DNA from: Sulfopaludibacter sp963815475
Lineage (GTDB): Bacteria > Acidobacteriota > Terriglobia > Bryobacterales > Bryobacteraceae
Direction: 5' to 3'
Length of the DNA stretch: 64,000 bases
Assembly (NCBI GenBank): GCA_963815475.1
Contig: CAWFHD010000003.1
Location: forward strand, 1,984,001-2,048,000
The position numbers and the translations under genes were made by a program. Within the stretch, counting starts at the first letter, position 1, and the number at the start of each line of letters is the position of its first letter. The notes beneath the pieces are model-generated. The model saw only the letters and a program-made list of their open reading frames with translations. It was not told where the DNA came from and made no database searches. Below are positions 1 to 8,394 of the stretch, piece after piece.

Positions 1-1131
1 TATCTTCCGCTCACTACTCAAAAGCACGCCCGAACCGGATCGCGTGAGCGTGTCCTGGATGTGGCCAAGCGGTATCCGGACAAACTGAAGATTGTGTTGA
101 ATGCCTTGGTTACACGCGTCATCTTTGACCGCGACAATCGGGCAACCGGAGTGGAATACCGCCTGGGCGAGAGGCTATACCGCGCTCACACCTCGCCCAG
201 CACTGTTACGGGTGGGTTAGTGACGCTATCGGCCTCGCGCGAAGTGATTCTATCAGGCGGCGCATTTAATACACCGCAATTGCTTATGCTCTCCGGCATA
301 GGCCCGCGCGAGACGCTGGAGCGACACGGAATTCCGGTTCGCGTCGATCTGCCTGGAGTCGGGAGAAACCTCCAGGATCGGTACGAAGTTGGCGTCGTGA
401 ACCGCATGAATTTCAAGGAATGGGATGCGTATAAGGGCGCGTCCTTCGGCACCGCCGATCCGCAATACAAGGAATGGCAGGAGGGCCGCAGCGGCGTCTA
501 CGCAACTAATGGGTCGTTGTTGACGATGTTCCGACGGTCGAAATCGGCGGACGAGTTGCCGGACCTCTTCTGCATGTCGCTGCTGGCTCGATTCTCAGGC
601 TACGCACCCAATTACTCGCGGGCTTTCGCCGAGAAGCTGAATTATCTGACCTGGGTGGTGCTCAAAGCTCACACGCGCAATCGTTCCGGTGGGGTGACGT
701 TGCGCTCGAACGATCCGCGCGACACGCCGCTAGTGAATTTCAATTATTTTCGCGAAGGCGGAGAGGAGGATCTGGCGGCAGTGGTGGACGGTATCCGCTT
801 CGTCCGCCGGCTGACCAAGAAGTTGAAGGCCCAGAGGCTGATCGCCGAGGAGGAAATACCTGGAGAACAGATCGAAAGCGATGACGCGCTTCGCGATTTC
901 GTGCGGAACAACGCCTGGGGCCACCATGCATCCTGCACCTGCTCGATTGGGCCACGCGAGCAGGGCGGCGCGCTGGACGGAGATTTCCGGGTACACGGAG
1001 TAAAGGGGCTACGAGTGGTGGACGCCTCGGTGTTTCCCCGTATCCCGGGATTTTTCATTGTCAGCGCAATTTACATGATCGGCGAAAAGGCTGCCGATGT
1101 AATTCTTGGTTCCAGGACGGTTCACGATTGA
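1..1131 (+). CDS. GMC-family FAD-dependent oxidoreductase, C-terminal part (5' end outside window)
   Basis: The frame is open from base 1, so the gene begins upstream; the N-terminal Rossmann FAD-binding domain is missing. The visible part contains the second GMC signature (GGAFNTPQLLMLSGIGP, about base 255-305) and the C-terminal substrate-binding domain. It ends with the conserved tail WGHHASCTCSIG ... RVVDASVFPRIPG, which carries the catalytic histidine region of the family (glucose-methanol-choline oxidoreductases: flavin-dependent alcohol oxidation). The substrate cannot be told from this fragment. The gene lies 70 bases upstream of a conserved unknown protein and the DyP peroxidase group on the same strand, so a functional link with those redox genes is possible but not shown. 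Confidence 0.9.
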   Translation, partial: YLPLTTQKHARTGSRERVLDVAKRYPDKLKIVLNALVTRVIFDRDNRATGVEYRLGERLYRAHTSPSTVTGGLVTLSASREVILSGGAFNTPQLLMLSGIGPRETLERHGIPVRVDLPGVGRNLQDRYEVGVVNRMNFKEWDAYKGASFGTADPQYKEWQEGRSGVYATNGSLLTMFRRSKSADELPDLFCMSLLARFSGYAPNYSRAFAEKLNYLTWVVLKAHTRNRSGGVTLRSNDPRDTPLVNFNYFREGGEEDLAAVVDGIRFVRRLTKKLKAQRLIAEEEIPGEQIESDDALRDFVRNNAWGHHASCTCSIGPREQGGALDGDFRVHGVKGLRVVDASVFPRIPGFFIVSAIYMIGEKAADVILGSRTVHD

Positions 1132-1201
1132 CAACGTTCTGAAACCACGGAATAATGAGTCCACTTCAACCCAGTAACTTCCAACCCTCGGAGGGGCTAA
1201 C

Positions 1202-1642
1202 TTGGACGCAACCGCACTAATGAAAATGAGCCAGGTGGAACTGGACGATTTGTTCAAAGCAAGTCCGGCGGGGGATATCCCCAACGGCGAAGCAAAGGGA
1301 ACCGCGATCATCGCCCCTGGGACAGTGTTTACGACTGAGCTGGCTGAATTCGTCAGCCTCTTTTCGTGGCAGGGCAAAAATTTCGACGGCAAACACGGCG
1401 TACTGTCAAACCGTATTTCTGTATTCGGCCTGAACGCGATTATTGCAGAAGTTTACAAGGACGCAAGCTGGCTCGACGGCAAGGAATGCATCGTTCTGGA
1501 TTACTCCAAGACATCTCTCGTAGCCCATTGGATCCGGGATGAGATCCGGCTGATCGCTCCCAACTTCTACTTGGGTAAGGTTTATTGGCAGAAGAAAAGA
1601 CTAATCGATTTCTGTCTCCAATTCCCGCCGGCGCAGGCGTAG
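1202..1642 (+). CDS. Conserved hypothetical protein (146 aa)
   Basis: I chose the TTG start at 1202 because GGAGG lies at 1190-1194, seven bases upstream; an in-frame ATG at 1220 is the alternative and has no comparable ribosome site. The protein is soluble with no signal peptide. It has a beta-rich pattern, with the segments WQGKNFDGKHGVLSNRIS and IVLDYSKTSLVAHWIRDEIR followed by APNFYLGKVYWQKKR. I recognise no catalytic motif. Alternating short beta strands and the phrase GKVYW near the end suggest a small barrel of the lipocalin-like kind, but this is a guess. It sits between the GMC oxidoreductase and the duplicated membrane protein, 37 bases upstream of the latter. Confidence 0.8.
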   Translation: MDATALMKMSQVELDDLFKASPAGDIPNGEAKGTAIIAPGTVFTTELAEFVSLFSWQGKNFDGKHGVLSNRISVFGLNAIIAEVYKDASWLDGKECIVLDYSKTSLVAHWIRDEIRLIAPNFYLGKVYWQKKRLIDFCLQFPPAQA

Positions 1643-1679
1643 CTAGCGCACGGTCCGCCGCCATGCACTGCGCGATCCA

Positions 1680-2978
1680 ATGACACCGCAGTCGAGCTTC
1701 ATGATACTTGCGCCGCTCCAGAAGAGCCGGATCGGAGCTATGCGGGAGATCCTCGCCTCCATGAACGTCCAGCCGGGGGTGGTCAACCCGGAGAATTCAC
1801 TGGTCCCTTTCAATAGGTTTGAGAACCTGCACTTCGCGCGCTTCGTCGTGCTGGACGATCAGACTACGGGGGACTTGGCGCAGGTCTATGGAATCAGCCA
1901 GCCGGAGCCGCCGGTGTACCTGGCCTTCCTCGGCGATTTTGACGGATCATACGATGCCTTCATTCAGCTCCTGGTAAAACATGCTGCTCCAGGTTTGCGG
2001 CAAATCTTCTCATTGTGCGACGGGTTTTCCCCCGATGCCGATCTCGGCGCGTGGATGGTGGCTCATGAGCAGCGTCCTGCCACTTACTACTGCAACTGGG
2101 TGGGCCGGACGGTGCTACAAACCAGGGAGGAGGAGCGCCTCCGGCTGGCGCTACGCGGTTACTTGCAGGGTTCACCTGACTTGGCAGATAGTCCGCCGCA
2201 GGTGGTTCACGAGAGCCTGCGCCGGTTCGTGCAGGAGGAAAGAAGCAAAGGCCGGCTGACACTCACTCCTCCGGCGCCGACGCCAGCCGCCTGGAAGATG
2301 CGGCAGTTCTTCGACTGGGTGGTACTGGTCCTGCTGATCGTGACGATACCGTTGACGCTGATCCCGCTGCTGATCCTACTATGGCTCATCCACCGGCTGG
2401 AGATTACGGACCCGGAACTGGCGCCGCGACCGACCAACCAGTGGGAACTGGGGCTGGCCGTTCTGGAAGATTACGATGTCACCAACCAGTTCAGCGCCAT
2501 GGGCACGCTGAAGCCGAGTTGGCGGCGCAGCTTCATCATGGGTCGAGTGCTCTGGATCATCGATCTCACGGCGCGATTGATCTTCACCAAGGGACGGCTG
2601 GCGCGCGTCCATACCATTCACTTCGCGCGCTGGGTCTATCTGGATAATCGAACGCGCGTCCTCTTCTGCAGCAATTACGATGGCAGTCTCGAAAGCTACA
2701 TGGACGACTTCATCAACAAAGTCGGCTTCGGCTTGAACGTGGTGTTCAGCAATGGAGTGGGCTATCCGCGCACTGACTGGCTCTTAACGAAGGGCGCAAA
2801 GAATGAGCAGTTATTTAAGTATTTCCTGCGGCGCCACCAACTGCCCACCGAAGTCTGGTACAACGGACACGCCGGATTGAGCGCTTCCGATCTGCAGCGC
2901 AACAGCCGAATCCGGGAGGGCCTGGAGAAATCGGCGCTGAATGAACAGCAGGCCCGCGAGTGGGTGGCGTTACTGTGA
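1680..2978 (+). CDS. Membrane protein with an internal duplication (432 aa), unknown function
   Basis: The protein has two related halves either side of a hydrophobic segment at residues 211-237. The first half contains LHFARFVVLDD (about 50-60) then FLGDFDGSYDAFI (83-95). The second contains IHFARWVYLDN (about 313-323) then FCSNYDGSLESYMDDFI (329-345). The shared pattern is HFAR(F/W)V.LD...DGS...(Y/F), pointing to an ancient tandem duplication of a domain of roughly 165 residues. No known enzyme motif is visible. The DyP peroxidase follows with only 7 bases between the TGA at 2976-2978 and the preferred GTG start, so the two are probably co-transcribed, and a role in a peroxidase/cytochrome membrane system is the contextual inference. 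Confidence 0.85.
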   Translation: MTPQSSFMILAPLQKSRIGAMREILASMNVQPGVVNPENSLVPFNRFENLHFARFVVLDDQTTGDLAQVYGISQPEPPVYLAFLGDFDGSYDAFIQLLVKHAAPGLRQIFSLCDGFSPDADLGAWMVAHEQRPATYYCNWVGRTVLQTREEERLRLALRGYLQGSPDLADSPPQVVHESLRRFVQEERSKGRLTLTPPAPTPAAWKMRQFFDWVVLVLLIVTIPLTLIPLLILLWLIHRLEITDPELAPRPTNQWELGLAVLEDYDVTNQFSAMGTLKPSWRRSFIMGRVLWIIDLTARLIFTKGRLARVHTIHFARWVYLDNRTRVLFCSNYDGSLESYMDDFINKVGFGLNVVFSNGVGYPRTDWLLTKGAKNEQLFKYFLRRHQLPTEVWYNGHAGLSASDLQRNSRIREGLEKSALNEQQAREWVALL

Positions 2979-2985
2979 GGCCCAT

Positions 2986-4500
2986 GTGAACCCGGTAGAT
3001 TACAGCGACGTGCAAGGGCTGGCGATGTTCGGTTACGGCAAGCTGACCGAGGCATGCTATCTGCTGCTACGAGTTCGCGACGCCGATGCCGCGCGCGCCT
3101 GGATTGCGTCGACGCAGTTTACCAACGCAGAGCCGCTGCCTACGGCGCCAGACACTGCGATACAGATCGGGTTTACGTCGTCCGGTCTACGCGCCCTGGG
3201 CGTTCCCGAGAGCGTGATTGCGGGATTCTCGAGTGAGTTTCTGGGAGGTATGGCAGGTCCCGGGAGCCGTTCGCGGCGGCTGGGCGATACCGGGAAGAGT
3301 GACCCCTCACAATGGTGGTGGGGCAGATCGGGTCATGTTCCGGACGTTGTGGTGATGCTGTTTGCGAAACAGAACCTGGAGGGTTGGAAGCAGGCCGTTC
3401 AGAAGGCGCCGTGGAACGCGGCGTTCGACACTCTCGATACTCTGCCCACTTCTAACATGGACGGTCGCGAGCCTTTTGGATTTACAGACGGCATCAGCCA
3501 GCCGGCATTCGATTGGAAACGCGAGTACACACCGCCGGGGAATACGATCGCGTACGGTAATCGGGTGGCCTTGGGCGAACTGCTGCTGGGCTACCCCAAC
3601 GAATACGGCAAGTATACCGATCGGCCTCTGCTCAACCCCAATACGCCGGCCGCGGACGAACTGTTGCCGGCAGAGGATCAGCCGGGACGTAAGGATCTAG
3701 GGCTCAACGGCACCTTCTTCGTGCTGCGACAACTCGAACAGGACGTTCGCGGCTTCTGGCAATATGTGGCGAGCGCAGCGGGTGGCGATGCCGACGAACG
3801 ATATCGCCTGGGCACGGCAATGGTTGGACGCAGTCTCAATGGCGACCCGCTGATTCCGCCAACCGGGCAGACGATTGCCGGTGTCGCCGATAAGCCAGGC
3901 GAGCCGCGCAACGCGTTCACCTACGACCGCGATGCTGCCGGCACGACGTGTCCTCTCGGAGCGCATATCCGGCGCGCCAACCCACGCAACGCCGATCTAT
4001 TCGGGCATCCGAACGAACCGGTCGCGGTCGTCGCGAGTAAGTTGGCGCTTCCGCGGCCGCGGCCGGGGGACGACCTGATGGCTTCGACGCGGTTTCATCG
4101 CGTCTTTCGGCGCGGCCGTGAATATGGCCCGAGGCTCACTCCAGAGGAAGCGCTTCAGCCTGCCACGCCCGGTGAAGAGTCGTGCGGATTGCAGTTCGCC
4201 TGCCTGGTGGCGAATATCGGGCGGCAGTTCGAATTCGTGCAGAACGCCTGGTTGATGAGCACCAAATTCGATGGCCTCACCGAAGAGAGCGACCCGCTTC
4301 TGGGAAATCGCGAAGCAGTGGGAGACTGTCCGGTCACCGGAAATTTCTCGATCCCTCGCGAAGGTAAGGTGGCGCGACGCCTTACTGGAATCCCTCAGTT
4401 CGTTACCGTGCGTGGAGGCGCATATTTCTTTCTTCCCAGCCTCCGCGCCATTCGCTATATCGCGCGCGCAGGAAAGGCGGGCTCGGCCCGACAGGAGTAA
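2986..4500 (+). CDS. DyP-type (dye-decolourising) haem peroxidase
   Basis: The hallmark GXXDG motif is present as GFTDGIS with catalytic Asp168. The proximal haem histidine is His371 in RFHRVFRRGREYG. Other family landmarks are CPLGAHIRRANPR and the C-terminal QFACLVANIGRQFEFVQNAWL. These enzymes use hydrogen peroxide to oxidise dyes, phenolics and other bulky substrates. I prefer the GTG start at 2986, with GAGG at 2977-2980 upstream; an upstream in-frame ATG at 2941 would overlap the previous gene by 38 bases. No signal peptide is evident, so the product is either cytoplasmic or exported by an unrecognised route. The dihaem cytochrome c starts 5 bases after the stop, suggesting the pair act together. 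Confidence 0.95.
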   Translation: MNPVDYSDVQGLAMFGYGKLTEACYLLLRVRDADAARAWIASTQFTNAEPLPTAPDTAIQIGFTSSGLRALGVPESVIAGFSSEFLGGMAGPGSRSRRLGDTGKSDPSQWWWGRSGHVPDVVVMLFAKQNLEGWKQAVQKAPWNAAFDTLDTLPTSNMDGREPFGFTDGISQPAFDWKREYTPPGNTIAYGNRVALGELLLGYPNEYGKYTDRPLLNPNTPAADELLPAEDQPGRKDLGLNGTFFVLRQLEQDVRGFWQYVASAAGGDADERYRLGTAMVGRSLNGDPLIPPTGQTIAGVADKPGEPRNAFTYDRDAAGTTCPLGAHIRRANPRNADLFGHPNEPVAVVASKLALPRPRPGDDLMASTRFHRVFRRGREYGPRLTPEEALQPATPGEESCGLQFACLVANIGRQFEFVQNAWLMSTKFDGLTEESDPLLGNREAVGDCPVTGNFSIPREGKVARRLTGIPQFVTVRGGAYFFLPSLRAIRYIARAGKAGSARQE

Positions 4501-4505
4501 CAGAC

Positions 4506-6982
4506 GTGAAGAAATTCGTAATGGTGGCTGTCGTGTTTGTCGCGATTGTACTGATCGCAGGCGCAGTGATTCTGCTCAACTGGTGGAGGAGTCCGCAGAT
4601 CGGCCGAGTGCAGGATGAAGCCCAACTCGCCGGCCTCAAGGCGGAAGATTTCAAAGCGGCGGACGAAGACTACTTCCACGACATGGACAACGCCACGGCG
4701 CTCAGTCCCGACGAGGTGAAAGGCCGCAACACGTGGATAGTGTGGACCGGCGGCAACGACCGACTGTGGGACAAGATGAGCCTTGCCAGCGCCGGCGCGC
4801 TCGATTTCGTGAAGACGCTGTCGTCCCATCCCAGCTTGAAGAACAACCGCGATAATCGATGGGACTATCTGGGGCTGGTGAACGAGCCTTGCTTCGACAA
4901 AGCCACGGAACCGGACCCCAAGCGCTTCGGCCTGTGGCTCGACAAGCGCCACGCCGACTGCCCTCCAGATCCGTTCGAAAGCGAGCAGAAGTATCCGGGA
5001 GTGAAATACGGAGCGCGCGGCAAGAACATTCCCGCCGGCTCCTATTACGGCTTAGCCAGCGGCGTGGTGGGCATGCGCCTCTTTCCGAATCCGGACTTCG
5101 ACGAAGCCGCGCAGAAGAAATGGGATCCCGTTCGATATTACACAGATCCCACTTACTACAACTCGAAGGATCTCGTCCGACCGTATCGCGTGGGCATGTC
5201 GTGCGGTCTCTGCCATGTGGGACCGAGCCCCATCAAGCCGCCGGCCGACCGCAATCATCCGAAGTGGGAAAACCTCAGCTCCAATGTAGGCGCGCAGTAT
5301 TTCTGGACGGACCGTATCTTCTATTGGAGCGGCGACGAGCAGAACTTTGCCTACCAACTCTTTCACACCTACCGGCCAGGCACGCTCGACACATCGCTGA
5401 TTTCGAGCGACAACATTAACAACCCGCGCACCATGAATGCCGTTTACCAACTGGGGCCGCGCCTTATGGAAGCGATGCGCTGGGGCAAGGAAACCCTGCA
5501 CGGCGGGCAACTCAACAATCACCAGATCAACGATTACGTGAAGCAGGGTCCGCTCACCCAGTTCTTCCAGCCGCCCGATACCGTGTTCACGCCGCGCGTT
5601 CTGAAGGATGGCGCCGATTCGGTAGGCGTGATGGGCGCGCTCAACCGCGTCTATTTGAACATCGGGACTTTCAGCGAGGAGTGGCTGCTGCACTTCAATG
5701 CTCTGCTGGGCGGAAAGCCGGTCTCGCCGATCGAGATCAGCGTGGCCCGGAAGAACTCCGCGTACTTCGTCGCGACCGAGGCTCAGACTTTCGGCACCGC
5801 GCAGTTCTTCCTGAAGACCACCGACCCGCATCATCTGCACGACGCGCCGGGCGGCGATCAATTCCTGACGAAAGACAAAGCGCTACTGACTCGCGGGAAG
5901 GTTGTATTCGCCGAAAACTGCGCCCGATGCCACTCCAGCAAGCTGCCGCCGAACGCAGCAGGGCTCGACCCCGGGGGGTGCGCCGGCAAGGATTATCTGG
6001 GCTGCTGGAATAAGTACTGGGATTGGACCCAGACCGATGACTTCAAGAGTAAGATGCGCGACATCGTTCTGGCGGACGATTTCCTGAAGGACAATTACCT
6101 TTCCGCCGAATTCCGGGTTCCGGTAACGATGCTGCGCACCAACGCCTGCAGCCCTCTGGCCACAAATGGCCTGGGCGGTAATATCTGGGACAATTTCACA
6201 TCGCAGTCCTACAAAGACCTGCCTTCGGTGGGCGAGATCACCTGGTACCACCCGATCACAGGCGAGCAGCATACTTACACCATGCCGGCCGGTGGGCGCG
6301 GATATACGCGACCGCCATCGCTAGTGAGCGTGTGGTCGTCCGCTCCCTTCCTGCTGAACAACTCGGTGGGTCCGTTTGAAGTGGATCCTTCGGTGGAAGG
6401 GCGTATGCGCTCCTTCCAGGCATCCATCGAGCAGATGCTGTGGCCGGAGCGGCGCGAGCAGGACAGCAAGCTCGGCAACAAAGTGCCGGGCATGATCGAT
6501 CGCACCACCAAGAGCAGCTTCATCCGGATTGCCGGCGGTTACCTGCCGGATGCTCTGCAGAAGTCTCTCGGGCTGGGCCAGCGCCTCGCCCCCTGGGCCG
6601 TTCGGCGACGGCGGAATCCAGCTCGGTCCGATTCCCGCGGGCACGCCGGTGGGTCTGCTGGCAAATTTGAATCCGCTCTCGGAGGATCCCGATCCGGTAA
6701 AGCAGGCCGAGCATACTGCCCAGCTTTTGAAACTGGTCGGCGGCACTCAAGAGTGATCTGAAGGAACTGGGCGCGAATGCCAACGACGAGCAGGCTGCGC
6801 AGGTCTTCGGAAAACAGGTGGATCAACTGCTGAGCCTCAGCAAGTGCCCCGACCTGGTGGTGAACCGCGGCCACTACTTTGGAACCGACTTCCTGGAACC
6901 GGGCGAGAAGGCCGGCGTCCGCCCACCGGGTTTGAGCGACGCCGACAAGAGGGCTCTCATCGAGTTCCTGAAGACTTTCTAA
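4506..6982 (+). CDS. Membrane-anchored dihaem cytochrome c, two apparent +1 frameshifts near the 3' end
   Basis: An N-terminal hydrophobic anchor (residues 5-26) places the protein in the periplasm. There are two CxxCH haem sites, CGLCH at 233-237 and CARCH at 472-476. The segments YGLASGVVGMRLFPNP, WENLSSNVGAQYFW and DNINNPRTMNAVY recall large dihaem oxygenase/peroxidase-like cytochromes (RoxA/MauG-related), but I hold that only loosely. The reading frame changes at about 6589-6593, a run of five C where four restore A-P-G-P-F-G. It changes again at about 6738-6742, where removing one G gives LVAALKSDLKELG. With both corrected the protein runs to the TAA at 6980-6982, about 825 residues; uncorrected, it stops at 6761 with an improbable Arg-rich tail. 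It is co-linear with the DyP peroxidase. Confidence 0.85.
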
Positions 6983-7071
6983 GGAACGAGTGGGCGTCGG
7001 CTTGGGCGAGACCGGGCCGGGATGCGCTCCGGTCCATTGACTTCGGGAAAAGCAAGTGGTAGGTATGCATC

Positions 7072-7710
7072 ATGCTCAGGCGTAACATGCTCGCGCTTTC
7101 AATGTCGGCAGCGGCCTCACGGCTGTTCGCGCAGACACCATGCAGTTCCTGTCCCGATCGCACTCCGGCCGATGCCTGGAAGGAGCTCGACGACGGCAAC
7201 AGGCGCTTCGTGGAGGGCAAACTGGCCGACCGCAAGGACAAATGCCGCCTCGCCTGTACCAGCACGCGCCAGGAACCATTCGCCGTGGTCCTCACGTGCG
7301 CCGATTCGCGCGTGGCGCCGGAGATCGCCTTCGATCAGCGTATAGGCGATCTCTTCGTAGTGCGCGTCGCCGGCAATGTCGCCACCGATGAAGCCATTGG
7401 CAGCATCGAGTATGCCGTGGAACACCTGCACACGCCCAAAGTGATCGTGGTGCTTGGCCACGAGAAATGCGGCGCCGTCGATGCCGCGATGCATGCCGAG
7501 TCGGCCGGAGGCCTCGTCCCGAGCATCCTGAATCGGATCTATCCCGCGGTCAAAGACCTGGGTTCCAGCGATCTGGAGAAAGGCATTCGCGCCAATGTCA
7601 GTCTTACGGCGAAGACCCTTTCGCGGTACTCTCATGTGATCCGTAGCGCCGGCATCCCGATCGTGGGCGCATACTACTCGATCCAGAGCGGCCGTGTGAC
7701 CAAAGTGTAA
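7072..7710 (+). CDS. Exported beta-class carbonic anhydrase
   Basis: The product reversibly hydrates carbon dioxide. Zinc ligands are visible: Cys76 in CADSR (with the Asp78/Arg80 dyad), then His130 and Cys133 in HEKCGA, the classic beta-class arrangement. An N-terminal signal peptide (MLRRNMLALSMSAAASRLFAQ) implies export to the periplasm, where it would handle bicarbonate exchange. At 212 residues it is within the family's usual size. The start ATG at 7072 gives the full signal peptide; a second ATG at 7081 would remove only the first charged residues. It lies 89 bases after the dihaem cytochrome and 41 bases before the next gene, so it may share a transcript with either. Confidence 0.95.
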   Translation: MLRRNMLALSMSAAASRLFAQTPCSSCPDRTPADAWKELDDGNRRFVEGKLADRKDKCRLACTSTRQEPFAVVLTCADSRVAPEIAFDQRIGDLFVVRVAGNVATDEAIGSIEYAVEHLHTPKVIVVLGHEKCGAVDAAMHAESAGGLVPSILNRIYPAVKDLGSSDLEKGIRANVSLTAKTLSRYSHVIRSAGIPIVGAYYSIQSGRVTKV

Positions 7711-7751
7711 CGGTGGAAGGCCAGCGTGAAGGACGACTAAGGGAGATACCT

Positions 7752-8384
7752 ATGGCTAAGAGTGCGTATGTGTTTGGGTATGGTTCGCTTTTAGAGCGGG
7801 CATCGCGGACGCGCACCAATCCCGATGCGATCGGAGCCTGGCCGGCGCGAGTCACTGGCTATGAGCGCGGCTGGTTTCACCAGTTCGCCGACAACGTGGG
7901 CAGCACGTGCACCTACTTAGGGGCGATAAAGAACGCGGGAGCGACCGTCAATGGCGTTGTTTATAAAGTAGCGGACTTCGAGAAAACCAAAGAGCGAGAG
8001 ACCGGTTACACGGCCACCCTCACGGACAAGATCGAGATGTTGGACGGAGCAGGGCCTTGGGATGGCGGCGAAGTCTGGATCTTTGTGAGCAATGAGGCCT
8101 CAATTTCCAAAACCAAAGAGCCAACTCCCGCTATGCCAATTGTGGAATCGTATGTGGACATCTGTGTCAGTGGCTGCCTGGAGATCGAAGCGCTTTACCG
8201 GAAGACCCAGGGCTTGTTTGTTCAGGAGTTCATTAAGACCACGACCGGCTGGAATAAGTATTGGGTGAACGACAGGCTGTATCCTCGCCGGCCGTTCATT
8301 TATGTCCCAAACGCCGGCCAAATCGATCAGGCTCTGAAAGATGGCAACGTCTTACATTACGTGCAGCTTCATGACCTCGGCTAA
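7752..8384 (+). CDS. Gamma-glutamylcyclotransferase-like protein
   Basis: The N-terminal FGYGSLL motif is the nucleotide-loop-like substrate site of the gamma-glutamylcyclotransferase (GGCT/AIG2-like) fold. A Glu in the KERETGYTATL segment is a candidate for the family's catalytic acid. The family cyclises gamma-glutamyl amines, but many bacterial members have unknown substrates. I chose the ATG at 7752 because GGGAG sits at 7741-7745, giving 210 residues starting MAKSAYVFGYG; an in-frame GTG at 7713 lacks such a site. The gene is convergent with the malectin protein, with only 10 bases between stops. Confidence 0.85.
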   Translation: MAKSAYVFGYGSLLERASRTRTNPDAIGAWPARVTGYERGWFHQFADNVGSTCTYLGAIKNAGATVNGVVYKVADFEKTKERETGYTATLTDKIEMLDGAGPWDGGEVWIFVSNEASISKTKEPTPAMPIVESYVDICVSGCLEIEALYRKTQGLFVQEFIKTTTGWNKYWVNDRLYPRRPFIYVPNAGQIDQALKDGNVLHYVQLHDLG

Positions 8385-8394
8385 CTGTAGTTAG

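Noticed and set aside
4506..6982. Assignment of the dihaem cytochrome as a rubber oxygenase (RoxA)
   Set aside because: Two haem motifs and some segments are reminiscent of the family, but haem spacing (239 residues) and length differ; substrate cannot be inferred.
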